Assembly (NCBI GenBank): GCA_012516225.1
Contig: JAAYWX010000423.1
Coordinates: 1-13,863, forward strand
Direction: 5' to 3'
Source: Clostridiales bacterium
GTDB lineage: Bacteria; Bacillota; Clostridia; Oscillospirales; Oscillospiraceae
DNA length: 13,863 bases
Shown: positions 1 through 6,950 of the stretch, one piece after another
Position numbering within the stretch: position 1 is the stretch's first letter
How the letters are laid out: every line of letters begins with the position of its first letter
Notes under the pieces: generated by a model
The model's input: only the letters and a program-made list of their open reading frames with translations
Databases searched by the model: none
What the model was told of the DNA's origin: nothing
Position numbers and translations under genes: made by a program

Positions 1-371
1 GATTCCACGACAGGTGTAGGCGACGGAGACGGAGTATGCGATGGAGTAGGTGAAGGCGTTGCGGACGGTAAGACCTGAACCGAAGGAGACGGGACCGCTG
101 CCTCATCGTAATTTCCGTTTAATGTTGTTGTAATCAGCACAATTACGGATATTATAACGGCGGCGACAAGACAAAGCCCTATGCCAAGTTGCAGTCTTGT
201 ATTTGCCTCTGCGCGGGCGCTTGCTGCCGTTCCTTTCCTTACGGCATCGGTTGACCGCGGCGTGCGCTTGCTGGGACTCTGTTTTCGCGCACCGCAATAA
301 GGGCATTCCGATTTCAGAGCGGAGTATTCGCTGCCGCATTTAGGGCATATTATCTTTTTAGTTATTCCCAC
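1..371 (-). CDS. Zinc-ribbon, single-pass membrane protein with Pro/Ser/Thr-rich stalk (N-terminal part; runs off window)
   Basis: The minus-strand frame from a GTG at 371 stays open for 123 codons to the left edge. It starts with a rubredoxin-like zinc ribbon, CPKC (residues 9-12) and CPYC (23-26), then a basic linker rich in Lys, Arg and Thr. One hydrophobic segment follows at about residues 62-80 and then an extracytoplasmic stretch of repeated Thr-Pro-Ser (about 94-120) typical of cell-wall-spanning stalks. An in-frame TGA lies just upstream of a second GTG at 380. GTG 371 is preferred because AAAGGG lies ten bases before it, whereas it is almost adjacent to 380. The zinc ribbon should be cytoplasmic and the stalk outside. 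In related Firmicute proteins such a stalk often carries an SH3-like, LysM or unknown domain, but that part is not in the window, so function is unknown. It is divergent from typA. Confidence 0.72.
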   Translation of the reverse strand, partial: MGITKKIICPKCGSEYSALKSECPYCGARKQSPSKRTPRSTDAVRKGTAASARAEANTRLQLGIGLCLVAAVIISVIVLITTTLNGNYDEAAVPSPSVQVLPSATPSPTPSHTPSPSPTPVVE

Positions 372-417
372 TATACGCACACCCTTTCATACAGGAGCTT
401 CTTTCACAAGCCATTTC

Positions 418-446
418 ATGATACTACTTTTAACAAAAGCCGTCAA
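418..446 (-). promoter_or_regulatory. Sigma-A-type promoter for the zinc-ribbon gene
   Basis: On the minus strand TTGACG (446-441) and TATCAT (423-418) are separated by exactly 17 bp. Transcription would begin near 411, giving a leader of about 40 bases before the GTG at 371. Confidence 0.6.
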
Positions 447-513
447 GTATATTGGCTTTTCCCTATTTTACGCGTTTTCTTTTTAAACATAAAAGTTATT
501 AGGACTAATTTCC

Positions 514-542
514 TTGCAAAAACATATATATAATGCTATAAT
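514..542 (+). promoter_or_regulatory. Sigma-A-type promoter for typA
   Basis: TTGCAA (514-519) and a consensus TATAAT (537-542) are 17 bp apart. A second TATAAT at 529-534 lies too close to this -35 to be used with it. The start point would be near 549, about 40 bases before the GTG start codon. Confidence 0.65.
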
Positions 543-590
543 ATCTTTTTGTGAAAAAATATGTGATATCTAAAGAAAAGTGGAGATAGA

Positions 591-2405
591 GTGGAAAACA
601 TAAGAAATGTTGCTATTATTGCGCATGTAGACCATGGGAAAACAACATTGGTTGATGCGCTTTTGACTCAAAGCGGAATTTTCAGAGAAAATCAGACTGT
701 TCAGGAGAGAGTTCTGGATTCAAACGATTTGGAGCGGGAGCGCGGAATAACAATACTTGCGAAAAACACATCCGTACATTACGGAAACTGCAAAATAAAT
801 ATTGTTGATACGCCGGGACACGCTGATTTCGGCGGCGAAGTGGAGCGTATTTTGAAAATGGTGAACGGGGTTATCCTGCTTGTCGATGCTGCAGAAGGCC
901 CCATGCCGCAAACCCGATTTGTTCTCGGAAGGGCGCTTGAGCTTGGACACAGAGTAATTGTTGTAGTCAATAAGATAGACCGCCCCGACCAGCGGGTTTA
1001 TGAAGTTATAGATGAAATTCTCGAACTGCTTATGGATCTTGACGCCACCGATGAGCAGCTTGATTCGCCTATGCTCTTCTGCTCCGCAAGACAGGGAGTA
1101 TGTTCTGTTTCCCCTGATGTTCCGGGAACCGATATGCGCCCGCTTTTTGATACCATCATAAGCTACATTCCTGCGCCGGATCAGGATACCGCAGCTCCGC
1201 TGCAGATGCTTGTTTCATCTATAGACTACAACGATTATGTGGGGCGGATTGCAATAGGACGGATAGAAAGAGGGACAATAAGCCAGAACCAAGAGATTAC
1301 GGTATGCAGTTATCACGGCGACCGTCCTCCAAGAAAGGCAAAAGCCGTTACCATATACGAATTTGAAGGGCTTACGAAAGTACCCGCCGAAAAGGCATGT
1401 GCCGGAAGCATAATAGCTCTGTCTGGTATTTCAGATATTACCATAGGGGATACCATATGTGACAATTCCTGTGTCGAGCCGCTTCCTTTCGTCAAGATAT
1501 CCGCACCTACCATAGAAATGACTTTCTCGGTCAATGACAGCCCTTTTGCAGGAAGGGAAGGACAGTTTGTAACAACGCGGCAAATAAGGGATCGCCTGAT
1601 GCGTGAAACGCTGAAGGATGTTTCCCTGCGCGTTACTCCGATTGAAAACAGCGACTCGTTCAATGTCGCCGGCAGAGGCGAAATGCACCTGTCCATACTT
1701 ATAGAAACAATGCGCCGTGAAGGTTATGAGTTTCAGGTTTCGCCTCCGCGCGTCCTGACAAAGGAAATAGACGGCACTCTCTGCGAACCGATGGAGCGTG
1801 TTGTTGCAGATGTTCCTGAAAGTGCCGTGGGAGCGGTTATGGAAAAGCTCTCTGCAAGAAGGGGAGAATTTATACAAATGAATCCCTCGGGCAGCCGTAT
1901 GAAAATGGAATTTATTGTCCCATCCCGGGGACTTTTCGGATACAGGAACGAGTTTCTTACGGATACGCGCGGAGAAGGAATACTTGCCTCCGTTTTTGAT
2001 GGATACGCTCCGATGAAAGGAGAAGTTTCGCGCCGGAACACCGGTTCACTCATAGCATTTGAAACCGGAGAATCCGTAGCATACGGCCTGTTCAACGCAC
2101 AGGAGCGAGGCGCACTTTTTATAGGCCCCGGTGTGCCTGTATATGCGGGAATGGTGGTGGGGGTTTGCCCGAAGAATGAGGATATAACGGTAAATGTTTG
2201 CAAGAAAAAGCAGCTTACAAATATGCGCGCTGCTGGCAGTGACGAGGCGCTGCGACTTATTCCGCCTCGGATTATGAGCCTTGAACAGTGCATGGAATTT
2301 TTAGCGGATGATGAACTGCTTGAGGTAACTCCTAAAAATCTGCGCATACGAAAGAGAATTCTTGATCACGGACAGCGTATGAAAGCTTTGATGAAGAATA
2401 AATAG
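591..2405 (+). CDS. typA: Translational GTPase TypA/BipA
   Basis: The 604-residue protein is full length for TypA/BipA, a ribosome-binding GTPase of the EF-G/LepA class linked to ribosome assembly and stress adaptation. The G domain shows all five motifs: AHVDHGKTT (G1, residues 11-19), ERGIT (G2, about 50-54), DTPGH (G3, 73-77), NKID (G4, 127-130) and SAR (G5, 165-167). An EF-Tu-like domain 2, an EF-G-like domain III (NVAGRGEMHLSIL) and a domain V (PSRGLFGYRNEFLTDTRGEG) follow, ending in the basic TypA-specific C-terminal region. Translation starts at GTG 591, nine bases after a GGAGA ribosome binding site at 582-586; no better in-frame ATG lies nearby. It stands alone behind its own promoter. 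The next gene, rpsO, also has its own promoter, so they need not be one operon. Confidence 0.96.
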   Translation: MENIRNVAIIAHVDHGKTTLVDALLTQSGIFRENQTVQERVLDSNDLERERGITILAKNTSVHYGNCKINIVDTPGHADFGGEVERILKMVNGVILLVDAAEGPMPQTRFVLGRALELGHRVIVVVNKIDRPDQRVYEVIDEILELLMDLDATDEQLDSPMLFCSARQGVCSVSPDVPGTDMRPLFDTIISYIPAPDQDTAAPLQMLVSSIDYNDYVGRIAIGRIERGTISQNQEITVCSYHGDRPPRKAKAVTIYEFEGLTKVPAEKACAGSIIALSGISDITIGDTICDNSCVEPLPFVKISAPTIEMTFSVNDSPFAGREGQFVTTRQIRDRLMRETLKDVSLRVTPIENSDSFNVAGRGEMHLSILIETMRREGYEFQVSPPRVLTKEIDGTLCEPMERVVADVPESAVGAVMEKLSARRGEFIQMNPSGSRMKMEFIVPSRGLFGYRNEFLTDTRGEGILASVFDGYAPMKGEVSRRNTGSLIAFETGESVAYGLFNAQERGALFIGPGVPVYAGMVVGVCPKNEDITVNVCKKKQLTNMRAAGSDEALRLIPPRIMSLEQCMEFLADDELLEVTPKNLRIRKRILDHGQRMKALMKNK

Positions 2406-2428
2406 GCGGCCGCGCTATATACTCCCTC

Positions 2429-2457
2429 TTTACAAATTTTTCATTATGTGATAAACT
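2429..2457 (+). promoter_or_regulatory. Extended -10 promoter for rpsO
   Basis: TTTACA (2429-2434) is followed 17 bp later by TAAACT (2452-2457). A TG dinucleotide at 2449-2450 makes an extended -10 (TGaTAAACT). The predicted start is near 2464, leaving a leader of about 100 bases before rpsO. Confidence 0.5.
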
Positions 2458-2461
2458 TTTA

Positions 2462-2559
2462 AAGCTTAGCCCCTGCGCTTAGTTTTGGGATTCAGCCGAG
2501 AAGCGGCTTCTTTCAGGCCCAATACTCAGCCCTGCGGGCATTGACAAAATGAAAGGAGA
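2462..2559 (+). promoter_or_regulatory. Structured rpsO 5' leader, candidate S15 autoregulatory RNA
   Basis: The leader can form a hairpin AGCCG/CGGCT with loop AGAAG (2494-2508), closed further out by TTGGG (2485-2489) with CCCAA (2518-2522). A second hairpin GCCC/GGGC (2530-2533, 2537-2540 region) lies 10-15 bases before the AAAGGAGAT ribosome binding site. S15 of several bacteria represses its own mRNA by binding leader structures that mimic its 16S site. That such a site exists here is an inference from position and foldability; I did not match it to a specific known S15 leader class. Confidence 0.4.
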
Positions 2560-2565
2560 TACAAA

Positions 2566-2832
2566 ATGATCACCAAAGAACAGAAAGCCGCGGTTATCGA
2601 AAACAACCGCACGCACGAGACCGATACCGGTTCGCCCGAAGTCCAGATTGCTATTCTTACAGAACGCATCAACCAGCTTACAGAGCACCTTAAGGTTCAC
2701 AAAAAGGACAATCACAGCCGTCTCGGCCTTCTGAAAATGGTCGGAAAGCGCCGCCGTCTGCTTGACTCTCTTATGGAAAAGGACATCGAGCGTTATCGTG
2801 CCTGCATTTCAAAGCTCGGAATCAGAAAGTAA
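2566..2832 (+). CDS. rpsO: 30S ribosomal protein S15
   Basis: At 88 residues this has the standard length of bacterial S15, the primary 16S rRNA-binding protein that organises the central domain of the small subunit and contributes to bridges with the 50S subunit. The helical protein shows the family signature: TGSPEVQIA (about residues 22-30) and HKKDNHSRLGLL (about 45-56) followed by a highly basic GKRRRLLDSL segment, all part of the rRNA-binding face. Translation starts at ATG 2566, five bases after a strong AAAGGAGAT ribosome binding site. It is followed directly by a GC-rich hairpin and then the separately promoted pnp gene. This is the classic rpsO-pnp neighbourhood. Confidence 0.98.
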   Translation: MITKEQKAAVIENNRTHETDTGSPEVQIAILTERINQLTEHLKVHKKDNHSRLGLLKMVGKRRRLLDSLMEKDIERYRACISKLGIRK

Positions 2833-2843
2833 AAAGCAGTATT

Positions 2844-2880
2844 ACGGGGGCTGTTTCGCACTATTCGGAACAGCCCCGTT
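2844..2880 (+). terminator. Hairpin after rpsO, weak terminator or RNA-processing structure
   Basis: ACGGGG(G)GCTGTT-type arm at 2844-2855 pairs with AACAGCCCCGT (2869-2879). This is an 11-bp stem with one bulged G and a 13-base loop. Only TT precedes non-T sequence, so it is a poor intrinsic terminator. It may protect the rpsO 3' end or partly terminate. Confidence 0.5.
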
Positions 2881-2915
2881 GCATAGTTAAAAATAAGTTA
2901 GGATTTTATTGTTTG

Positions 2916-2944
2916 TTGATATTATTGGTCAATATGACTATAAT
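2916..2944 (+). promoter_or_regulatory. Strong sigma-A-type promoter for pnp
   Basis: TTGATA (2916-2921) and a perfect TATAAT (2939-2944) are separated by 17 bp. The predicted start near 2951 places nearly the whole 2967-3060 hairpin at the 5' end of the pnp message. Confidence 0.72.
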
Positions 2945-2966
2945 ATAATTATTAAAAAATTTTTGG

Positions 2967-3060
2967 TGCGGAGTGCAGACCTTTAGCAGTTGAAAATGTG
3001 CTTATCCGAGTCCGGTTCGGATAAACCTGTTTTCAAATGTTAAAGGCATCCGGCTCCGCA
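2967..3060 (+). promoter_or_regulatory. Long composite hairpin in the pnp 5' leader
   Basis: Four nested stems close one 94-base structure. They are TGCGGAG/CTCCGCA (2967-2973 with 3054-3060), CCTTTAGCA/TGTTAAAGG (2980-2988 with 3038-3046, one G-U pair), TTGAAAA/TTTTCAA (2990-2996 with 3030-3036) and TTATCCGA/TCGGATAA (3002-3009 with 3017-3024). The apical loop has seven bases. The internal loops are a 1x1 mismatch, a symmetric 5x5 loop and an asymmetric one near the base. It ends 28 bases before the pnp start codon. In Escherichia coli a leader duplex in pnp is cut by RNase III and then degraded by PNPase in autoregulation; a similar role here is inferred. Confidence 0.75.
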
Positions 3061-3088
3061 GATGGGATTTCCCGAAAGGAGCATACAG

Positions 3089-5221
3089 ATGATAATAAAG
3101 AAAAAAGAGTTTAACAATGTCCATCGCTATGAAACAGTCCTTGCAGGCCGCCCGCTGGTTTTTGAAACGGGCAAACTTGCCGAACTCTGCAATGCCGCCG
3201 TTCTTACGAAATATGGCGATACCACCGTCCTTGTTACCGTGACCGCATCCGCAAAGCCCCGTGACGGAGTGGAGTTTTTCCCGCTGTCTGTCGATTTTGA
3301 GGAAAAGCTCTATGCCGTGGGGCGTATTCCCGGAAGTTATACGCGGCGAGAGTCTCGCCCGTCACTTCAGGCCATTCTTGCGTCACGCATGATTGACCGT
3401 CCAATGCGCCCGCTTTTCCCGTCGGACCTGCGGAACGACGTGGTTATAAACTGCACGGTTTTGTCTGTAGACCATGACTGCGCCCCCGAAATCACCGCGA
3501 TGATAGGCGCGGGCGCCGCAATTGCCATTTCGGACGTTCCTTTTAACGGACCGATTGCTGGCATAGCTCTCGGCTGGGACGGAGAAAACTATTTATTCAA
3601 TCCCACCAAGGCAGAGCGGGAAAGAAGTAAAATGAACGTGACCGTAGCCGCCACGCATGAAAAGGTCGTTATGATTGAGGCGGGAGGAGATGAAATTCCC
3701 GAAGACGTGATGTATAACGGCATAGTAGCGGCTCATGAGCAAATCCAGACCATTCTTGACCTTATAGATAAAATGACCGCCGAAATTGGCAAGGAAAAGT
3801 TTACCTATGAGCATGCCGACTTTGACATGGAGCTTTTCAACACACTGTGTGAAAATGAAATGGAAGGCATGAAATACTGCATGGATACGGACGACAAGAA
3901 CGTCCGCGAATCACGGGTGAACGAATGGGTTGACGCGGTTACAGAAAAATACGGAGAACAGTTCCCAGAAATGGGCAAATACATGGAAGAGATTCTTTAC
4001 CGTATGCAGAAAAAGATAGTCAAGGAATGGCTGCTGCAAGGCAAGCGCGTTGATGGACGCGCTATGAACGAAATTCGCCCGCTTGCCGCTGAAGTAGGCC
4101 TTATACCGAGAGTTCACGGTTCCGGACTTTTTACAAGAGGGCAGACACAGGTTCTGACTGTTGCAACACTCAGTACGCTTGACTCGGTTCAAACTCTTGA
4201 TACTATCTGGGAAGAAGAAACAAAGCGTTTTATACACCACTATAATTTCCCTTCATACTCTGTCGGCGAAGCAAAAGCAAGCAGGAGCACCAACCGCCGC
4301 GAATACGGGCACGGAGCGCTTGCCGAGAAAGCTCTTGAGCCGGTTATCCCTCCGGTAGAGGAATTTCCTTATGCCATAAGGCTTGTTTCCGAAGTTCTTT
4401 CTTCCAACGGAAGTACTTCACAGGGAAGCATATGCGGGAGCACGCTTGCCCTTATGGATGCCGGTGTTCCTATAAAAGCGCCTGTCGCCGGAATTTCGTG
4501 CGGACTTATTCAGGACGATGACGGTGGATTTACTACGTTTATAGATATTCAGGGCGTTGAGGACTTTCATGGAGAGATGGACTTTAAAGTTGCCGGTACC
4601 AAAAAAGGCATTACAGCTATCCAGATGGATCTCAAGAATGACGGTCTGACGCACGAGATAATAAAGAACGCTCTTGAAATTACCCGAGAGGCCCGCATAC
4701 AGATTCTTGACGAAATAATGCTTCCCTGTATTTCGGAGCCGCGTCCGGAGCTTGCGGAAACCGCACCCAAAATGATATCAATGAAAATAGATCCCGAAAA
4801 AATCCGCGAGGTTATCGGTTCGGGCGGAAAGGTTATTCAAAAGATAACCGCCGATACAGGCTGCAAAATAGACATTGAGGACGACGGCAGCGTGTATATT
4901 GCGAGTGAAAATTACGAAGCCTGCAAAAAGGCCAAGGAACTGATCGACAATATCGTGTTTGTACCGGAAGTGGGCAAACTTTATTACGGCAAAGTGGTTC
5001 GTATAATCCCCATCGGTGCATTTATAGAGATGGTTCCCGGCAAAGAAGGCATGTGCCATATCAAAGATCTCGAATTTAAGCGTACCGAAAAAGTTGAAGA
5101 TGTTTTGAATGTCGGAGACATGACATGGGTTAAAGTCATAGAAATTGACGACCGCGGCAGGGTAAACCTTTCCCGCAAAGAGGCACTGAAAGAACGAGAA
5201 GCTATGGGATTCAAAGACTAA
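3089..5221 (+). CDS. pnp: Polyribonucleotide nucleotidyltransferase (PNPase)
   Basis: PNPase degrades RNA from the 3' end by phosphorolysis and works as a trimeric ring in the cytoplasm. The 710-residue product has the usual order. First RNase PH domain: about residues 5-140, with GRIPGSYTRRESRPS. An all-helical linker follows. Second RNase PH domain: about 305-545, with TRGQTQ, the phosphate-site SSNGSTSQGSICG and catalytic MDFKVAGTKKG. KH domain: GSGGK loop at 577-581. S1 domain: about 628-702. The second PH domain carries the acidic catalytic residues. ATG 3089 is chosen over the in-frame ATG at 3062 because AAAGGAG (3075-3081) sits seven bases before 3089 and because it restores the family's normal N terminus; 3062 has no ribosome binding site and lies at the foot of the leader hairpin. 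A terminator-like hairpin follows the stop codon. Confidence 0.97.
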   Translation: MIIKKKEFNNVHRYETVLAGRPLVFETGKLAELCNAAVLTKYGDTTVLVTVTASAKPRDGVEFFPLSVDFEEKLYAVGRIPGSYTRRESRPSLQAILASRMIDRPMRPLFPSDLRNDVVINCTVLSVDHDCAPEITAMIGAGAAIAISDVPFNGPIAGIALGWDGENYLFNPTKAERERSKMNVTVAATHEKVVMIEAGGDEIPEDVMYNGIVAAHEQIQTILDLIDKMTAEIGKEKFTYEHADFDMELFNTLCENEMEGMKYCMDTDDKNVRESRVNEWVDAVTEKYGEQFPEMGKYMEEILYRMQKKIVKEWLLQGKRVDGRAMNEIRPLAAEVGLIPRVHGSGLFTRGQTQVLTVATLSTLDSVQTLDTIWEEETKRFIHHYNFPSYSVGEAKASRSTNRREYGHGALAEKALEPVIPPVEEFPYAIRLVSEVLSSNGSTSQGSICGSTLALMDAGVPIKAPVAGISCGLIQDDDGGFTTFIDIQGVEDFHGEMDFKVAGTKKGITAIQMDLKNDGLTHEIIKNALEITREARIQILDEIMLPCISEPRPELAETAPKMISMKIDPEKIREVIGSGGKVIQKITADTGCKIDIEDDGSVYIASENYEACKKAKELIDNIVFVPEVGKLYYGKVVRIIPIGAFIEMVPGKEGMCHIKDLEFKRTEKVEDVLNVGDMTWVKVIEIDDRGRVNLSRKEALKEREAMGFKD

Positions 5222-5245
5222 TTTTAACAGAGCAGCTATAACATA

Positions 5246-5280
5246 GCCGGGGCGGGCTTTCCCCGCTCCGGTATCTTTTT
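5246..5280 (+). terminator. Intrinsic terminator or attenuator between pnp and the M16 peptidase gene
   Basis: A 10-bp stem CCGGGGCGGG/CCCGCTCCGG (one G-U pair) with loop CTTTC is followed by TAT, C and five T. It looks like a real rho-independent terminator. It lies only 18 bases before the next start codon, and no promoter is visible between it and that gene, so partial read-through is likely. Confidence 0.7.
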
Positions 5281-5298
5281 GGAAAGAGAGAGGGGTAT

Positions 5299-6549
5299 AT
5301 GCACGAGATAATAAAGCTCCCTAACGGCGTCAGGATAATATGCGAGAAGATTCCATATGTGCGCTCCGCCGCCGTCGGCATTTTTGTAAATGTCGGATCA
5401 AGAGATGAGTCTTCCTCTGAAAACGGAAGTGCCCACTATATTGAACATATGCTTTTTAAAAGCACATCAAAACATACCGCCGCTGAGCTTGCATATGAAA
5501 TGGACGCTGTGGGCGGCCAGATCAACGCATACACAACGCGAGAGAGTACCTGTTTTTACGCAAGGGTGCTGGACACACATTTAAGCACGGCAATAGATCT
5601 GCTCAGCGAGATGTTTTTTGACTGCGCCTTTGACGAAGAAGAGGCCGAGAGCGAACGCGGCGTCATACTCGAAGAAATAGGAATGTACGAAGATACGCCT
5701 GATGATGCCTGCTATGAAAAGCTGATGTCCGGATGCTTCAGAGGTTCTCTCGGCCGGCCGGTTCTGGGAAAGCCTTCAACCCTTGCTAATATGACGGGGG
5801 CAAGCCTTAGGGAATATATGCTGGGACATTATACTGCCGGAAACATAGTCATCTCCCTTTGCGGCAACTATAACAATTCCCACCTTGAGAGGATAAAAGA
5901 GCGCTTTTCCACAATGGATAAATCCGTATGTACGAAAAAGCGCAAAGCCATATACAGTCCGCATGTTTCCGTCCGTAAGAAAAAGACGGAGCAAAATCAA
6001 TTCTGCATAGCCTTTCCGTCAAACTCTGCCGCAAGCGAAGACAGGTTTGCCATGAACCTGCTTACAACCATTCTCGGCGGTGGCGTGTCTTCACGGCTGT
6101 TCCAGAATATACGCGAAAAGTACGGATTGTGCTATTCGATTTATTCGTTCCAGTCAAATTTCATTGATACCGGTATACTTGCGGTGGCGACCGCCGTAAG
6201 CAAAGACACAGAAATGAAAACTCTCGGACTCATCGGCGATGAATTAAAGCGTTTTGTCGATAGTGGCGTTACGGAGGACGAACTTAAGCGCGCAAGGGAG
6301 CAGGCAAAATCATCTCTTGTTATGGGTCTTGAGTCCACAAACTCAAGAATGCTTAAAATGGGAAACTCTATGCTTATACTGGACGAATGTCTTACGGCGG
6401 AAGAACTTATTGCAAAATACGATTCCATAACATGTGAAGATATACTCCGCCTTGCACGCGAACGTCTCAATTTTTCGCTGCTTTCGCTTTCTGCCCTTGG
6501 CAAAACGGAATCTGCAGAAAGGTACATTAAATCTCTTGGAGTTATATAA
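5299..6549 (+). CDS. mlpA: M16 family zinc metallopeptidase (insulinase/processing-peptidase type)
   Basis: The 416-residue protein has the inverted zinc motif of family M16, HYIEH (residues 46-50), with H46 and H50 as ligands and E49 as catalytic base. The third ligand E126 lies in GVILEEIGMYED, exactly 76 residues after H50, as in mitochondrial processing peptidase. The C-terminal half carries LGGGVSSRLFQNIREKYGLCYS (about 254-275), the conserved arginine/tyrosine region of the second M16 domain. There is no signal peptide, so it should act in the cytoplasm on peptides or partly folded proteins; the substrate is unknown. ATG 5299 follows the purine run GAGAGGGG (5288-5295). Its place after pnp matches mlpA (ymxG) of Bacillus subtilis, a proposed processing protease, which is why I use that symbol. 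It seems to depend on read-through from pnp. Confidence 0.9.
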   Translation: MHEIIKLPNGVRIICEKIPYVRSAAVGIFVNVGSRDESSSENGSAHYIEHMLFKSTSKHTAAELAYEMDAVGGQINAYTTRESTCFYARVLDTHLSTAIDLLSEMFFDCAFDEEEAESERGVILEEIGMYEDTPDDACYEKLMSGCFRGSLGRPVLGKPSTLANMTGASLREYMLGHYTAGNIVISLCGNYNNSHLERIKERFSTMDKSVCTKKRKAIYSPHVSVRKKKTEQNQFCIAFPSNSAASEDRFAMNLLTTILGGGVSSRLFQNIREKYGLCYSIYSFQSNFIDTGILAVATAVSKDTEMKTLGLIGDELKRFVDSGVTEDELKRAREQAKSSLVMGLESTNSRMLKMGNSMLILDECLTAEELIAKYDSITCEDILRLARERLNFSLLSLSALGKTESAERYIKSLGVI

Positions 6550-6598
6550 GACATAAGAAGACTTTTACGAGTTTTCCTTTTGCTTAATAGTAGGGGAA

Positions 6599-6627
6599 GG
6601 GCGTTTTTGCAGATTGCGGAAATGCCC
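6599..6627 (+). other. Stable hairpin in the 3' untranslated region of the M16 gene
   Basis: GGGCGTTTTTGC (6599-6610) pairs across its full 12 bp with GCGGAAATGCCC (6616-6627), using three G-U pairs, around loop AGATT. No T tract follows. It lies immediately before the true terminator at 6634-6665 and may act as a 3'-end stabiliser. Confidence 0.45.
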
Positions 6628-6633
6628 ATATTT

Positions 6634-6665
6634 AAAGAAGCGCCATATCGGCGCTTTTTGTTTTT
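6634..6665 (+). terminator. Intrinsic terminator of the pnp/M16 transcription unit
   Basis: AAGCGCC (6638-6644) pairs with GGCGCTT (6650-6656) around loop ATATC, and the stem runs into TTTTTGTTTTT. This is a classic rho-independent terminator. Confidence 0.85.
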
Positions 6666-6693
6666 CTATGACTTGTGCATCAGAAACTAAGGC

Positions 6694-6797
6694 GGCAGGA
6701 ATGTTAACCACGAAGAGTTGATAAAGGTAACACTCCCCTGAACAATAGCAAAAATCTGCACGCTAAAAAAATGAGCTGACCGGTTAGATGTGCTGCC
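6694..6797. repeat. Unexplained ~104-bp segment with imperfect inverted ends
   Basis: The left end at 6694-6709 (starting GGCAG, ending TTAACC) and the right end at 6782-6797 (starting GGTTAG, ending CTGCC) are imperfect inverted repeats, with about 11 of 16 positions Watson-Crick complementary plus one G-U. On the minus strand one frame is open for about 40 codons across it and ends at a TAG by the left repeat, with no start codon and no ribosome binding site. It could be a miniature mobile element, a degenerate gene end or a structured RNA; none of these is established. Confidence 0.3.
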
Positions 6798-6854
6798 AAC
6801 CCAGCAAGTTTACAGCATTATCACAGGTGGGAGAAGTAATGCACCATATTTATA

Positions 6855-6893
6855 AAACAGGCAGGATCTTCAAAAACGAAGTCCTGCCTGTTT
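6855..6893 (-). terminator. Terminator downstream of the DUF1836 gene
   Basis: AAACAGGCAGGA plus CTTC (6855-6871) pairs with GAAG plus TCCTGCCTGTTT (6878-6893), giving a 16-bp stem with one bulged T. Read on the minus strand the stem ends in TTTTATAAATA. It lies 57 bases past the DUF1836 stop codon. The stem is symmetric enough to work in both directions. Confidence 0.65.
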
Positions 6894-6950
6894 AGTTGAT
6901 ATATGAAACAGATAAAAGCTAATCTAAGCTGTGATGAGCTGATGGTTTTG

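Noticed and set aside
435..460. AAAAGCC/GGCTTTT hairpin as a terminator
   Set aside because: It overlaps the -35 box of the zinc-ribbon gene promoter and has no gene upstream on the plus strand to end; probably chance.
1733..2347. 204-codon minus-strand frame within typA
   Set aside because: It is antisense to a well-conserved gene, has a low-complexity serine/arginine-rich product and no ribosome binding site.
3062..3088. ATG 3062 as an upstream start for pnp
   Set aside because: It has no ribosome binding site and sits at the foot of the leader hairpin. ATG 3089 follows AAAGGAG at proper spacing and gives the usual 710-residue length.
6141..6629. 162-codon minus-strand frame overlapping the end of the M16 gene
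   Set aside because: It is antisense to conserved coding sequence, rich in serine and without recognisable motifs.
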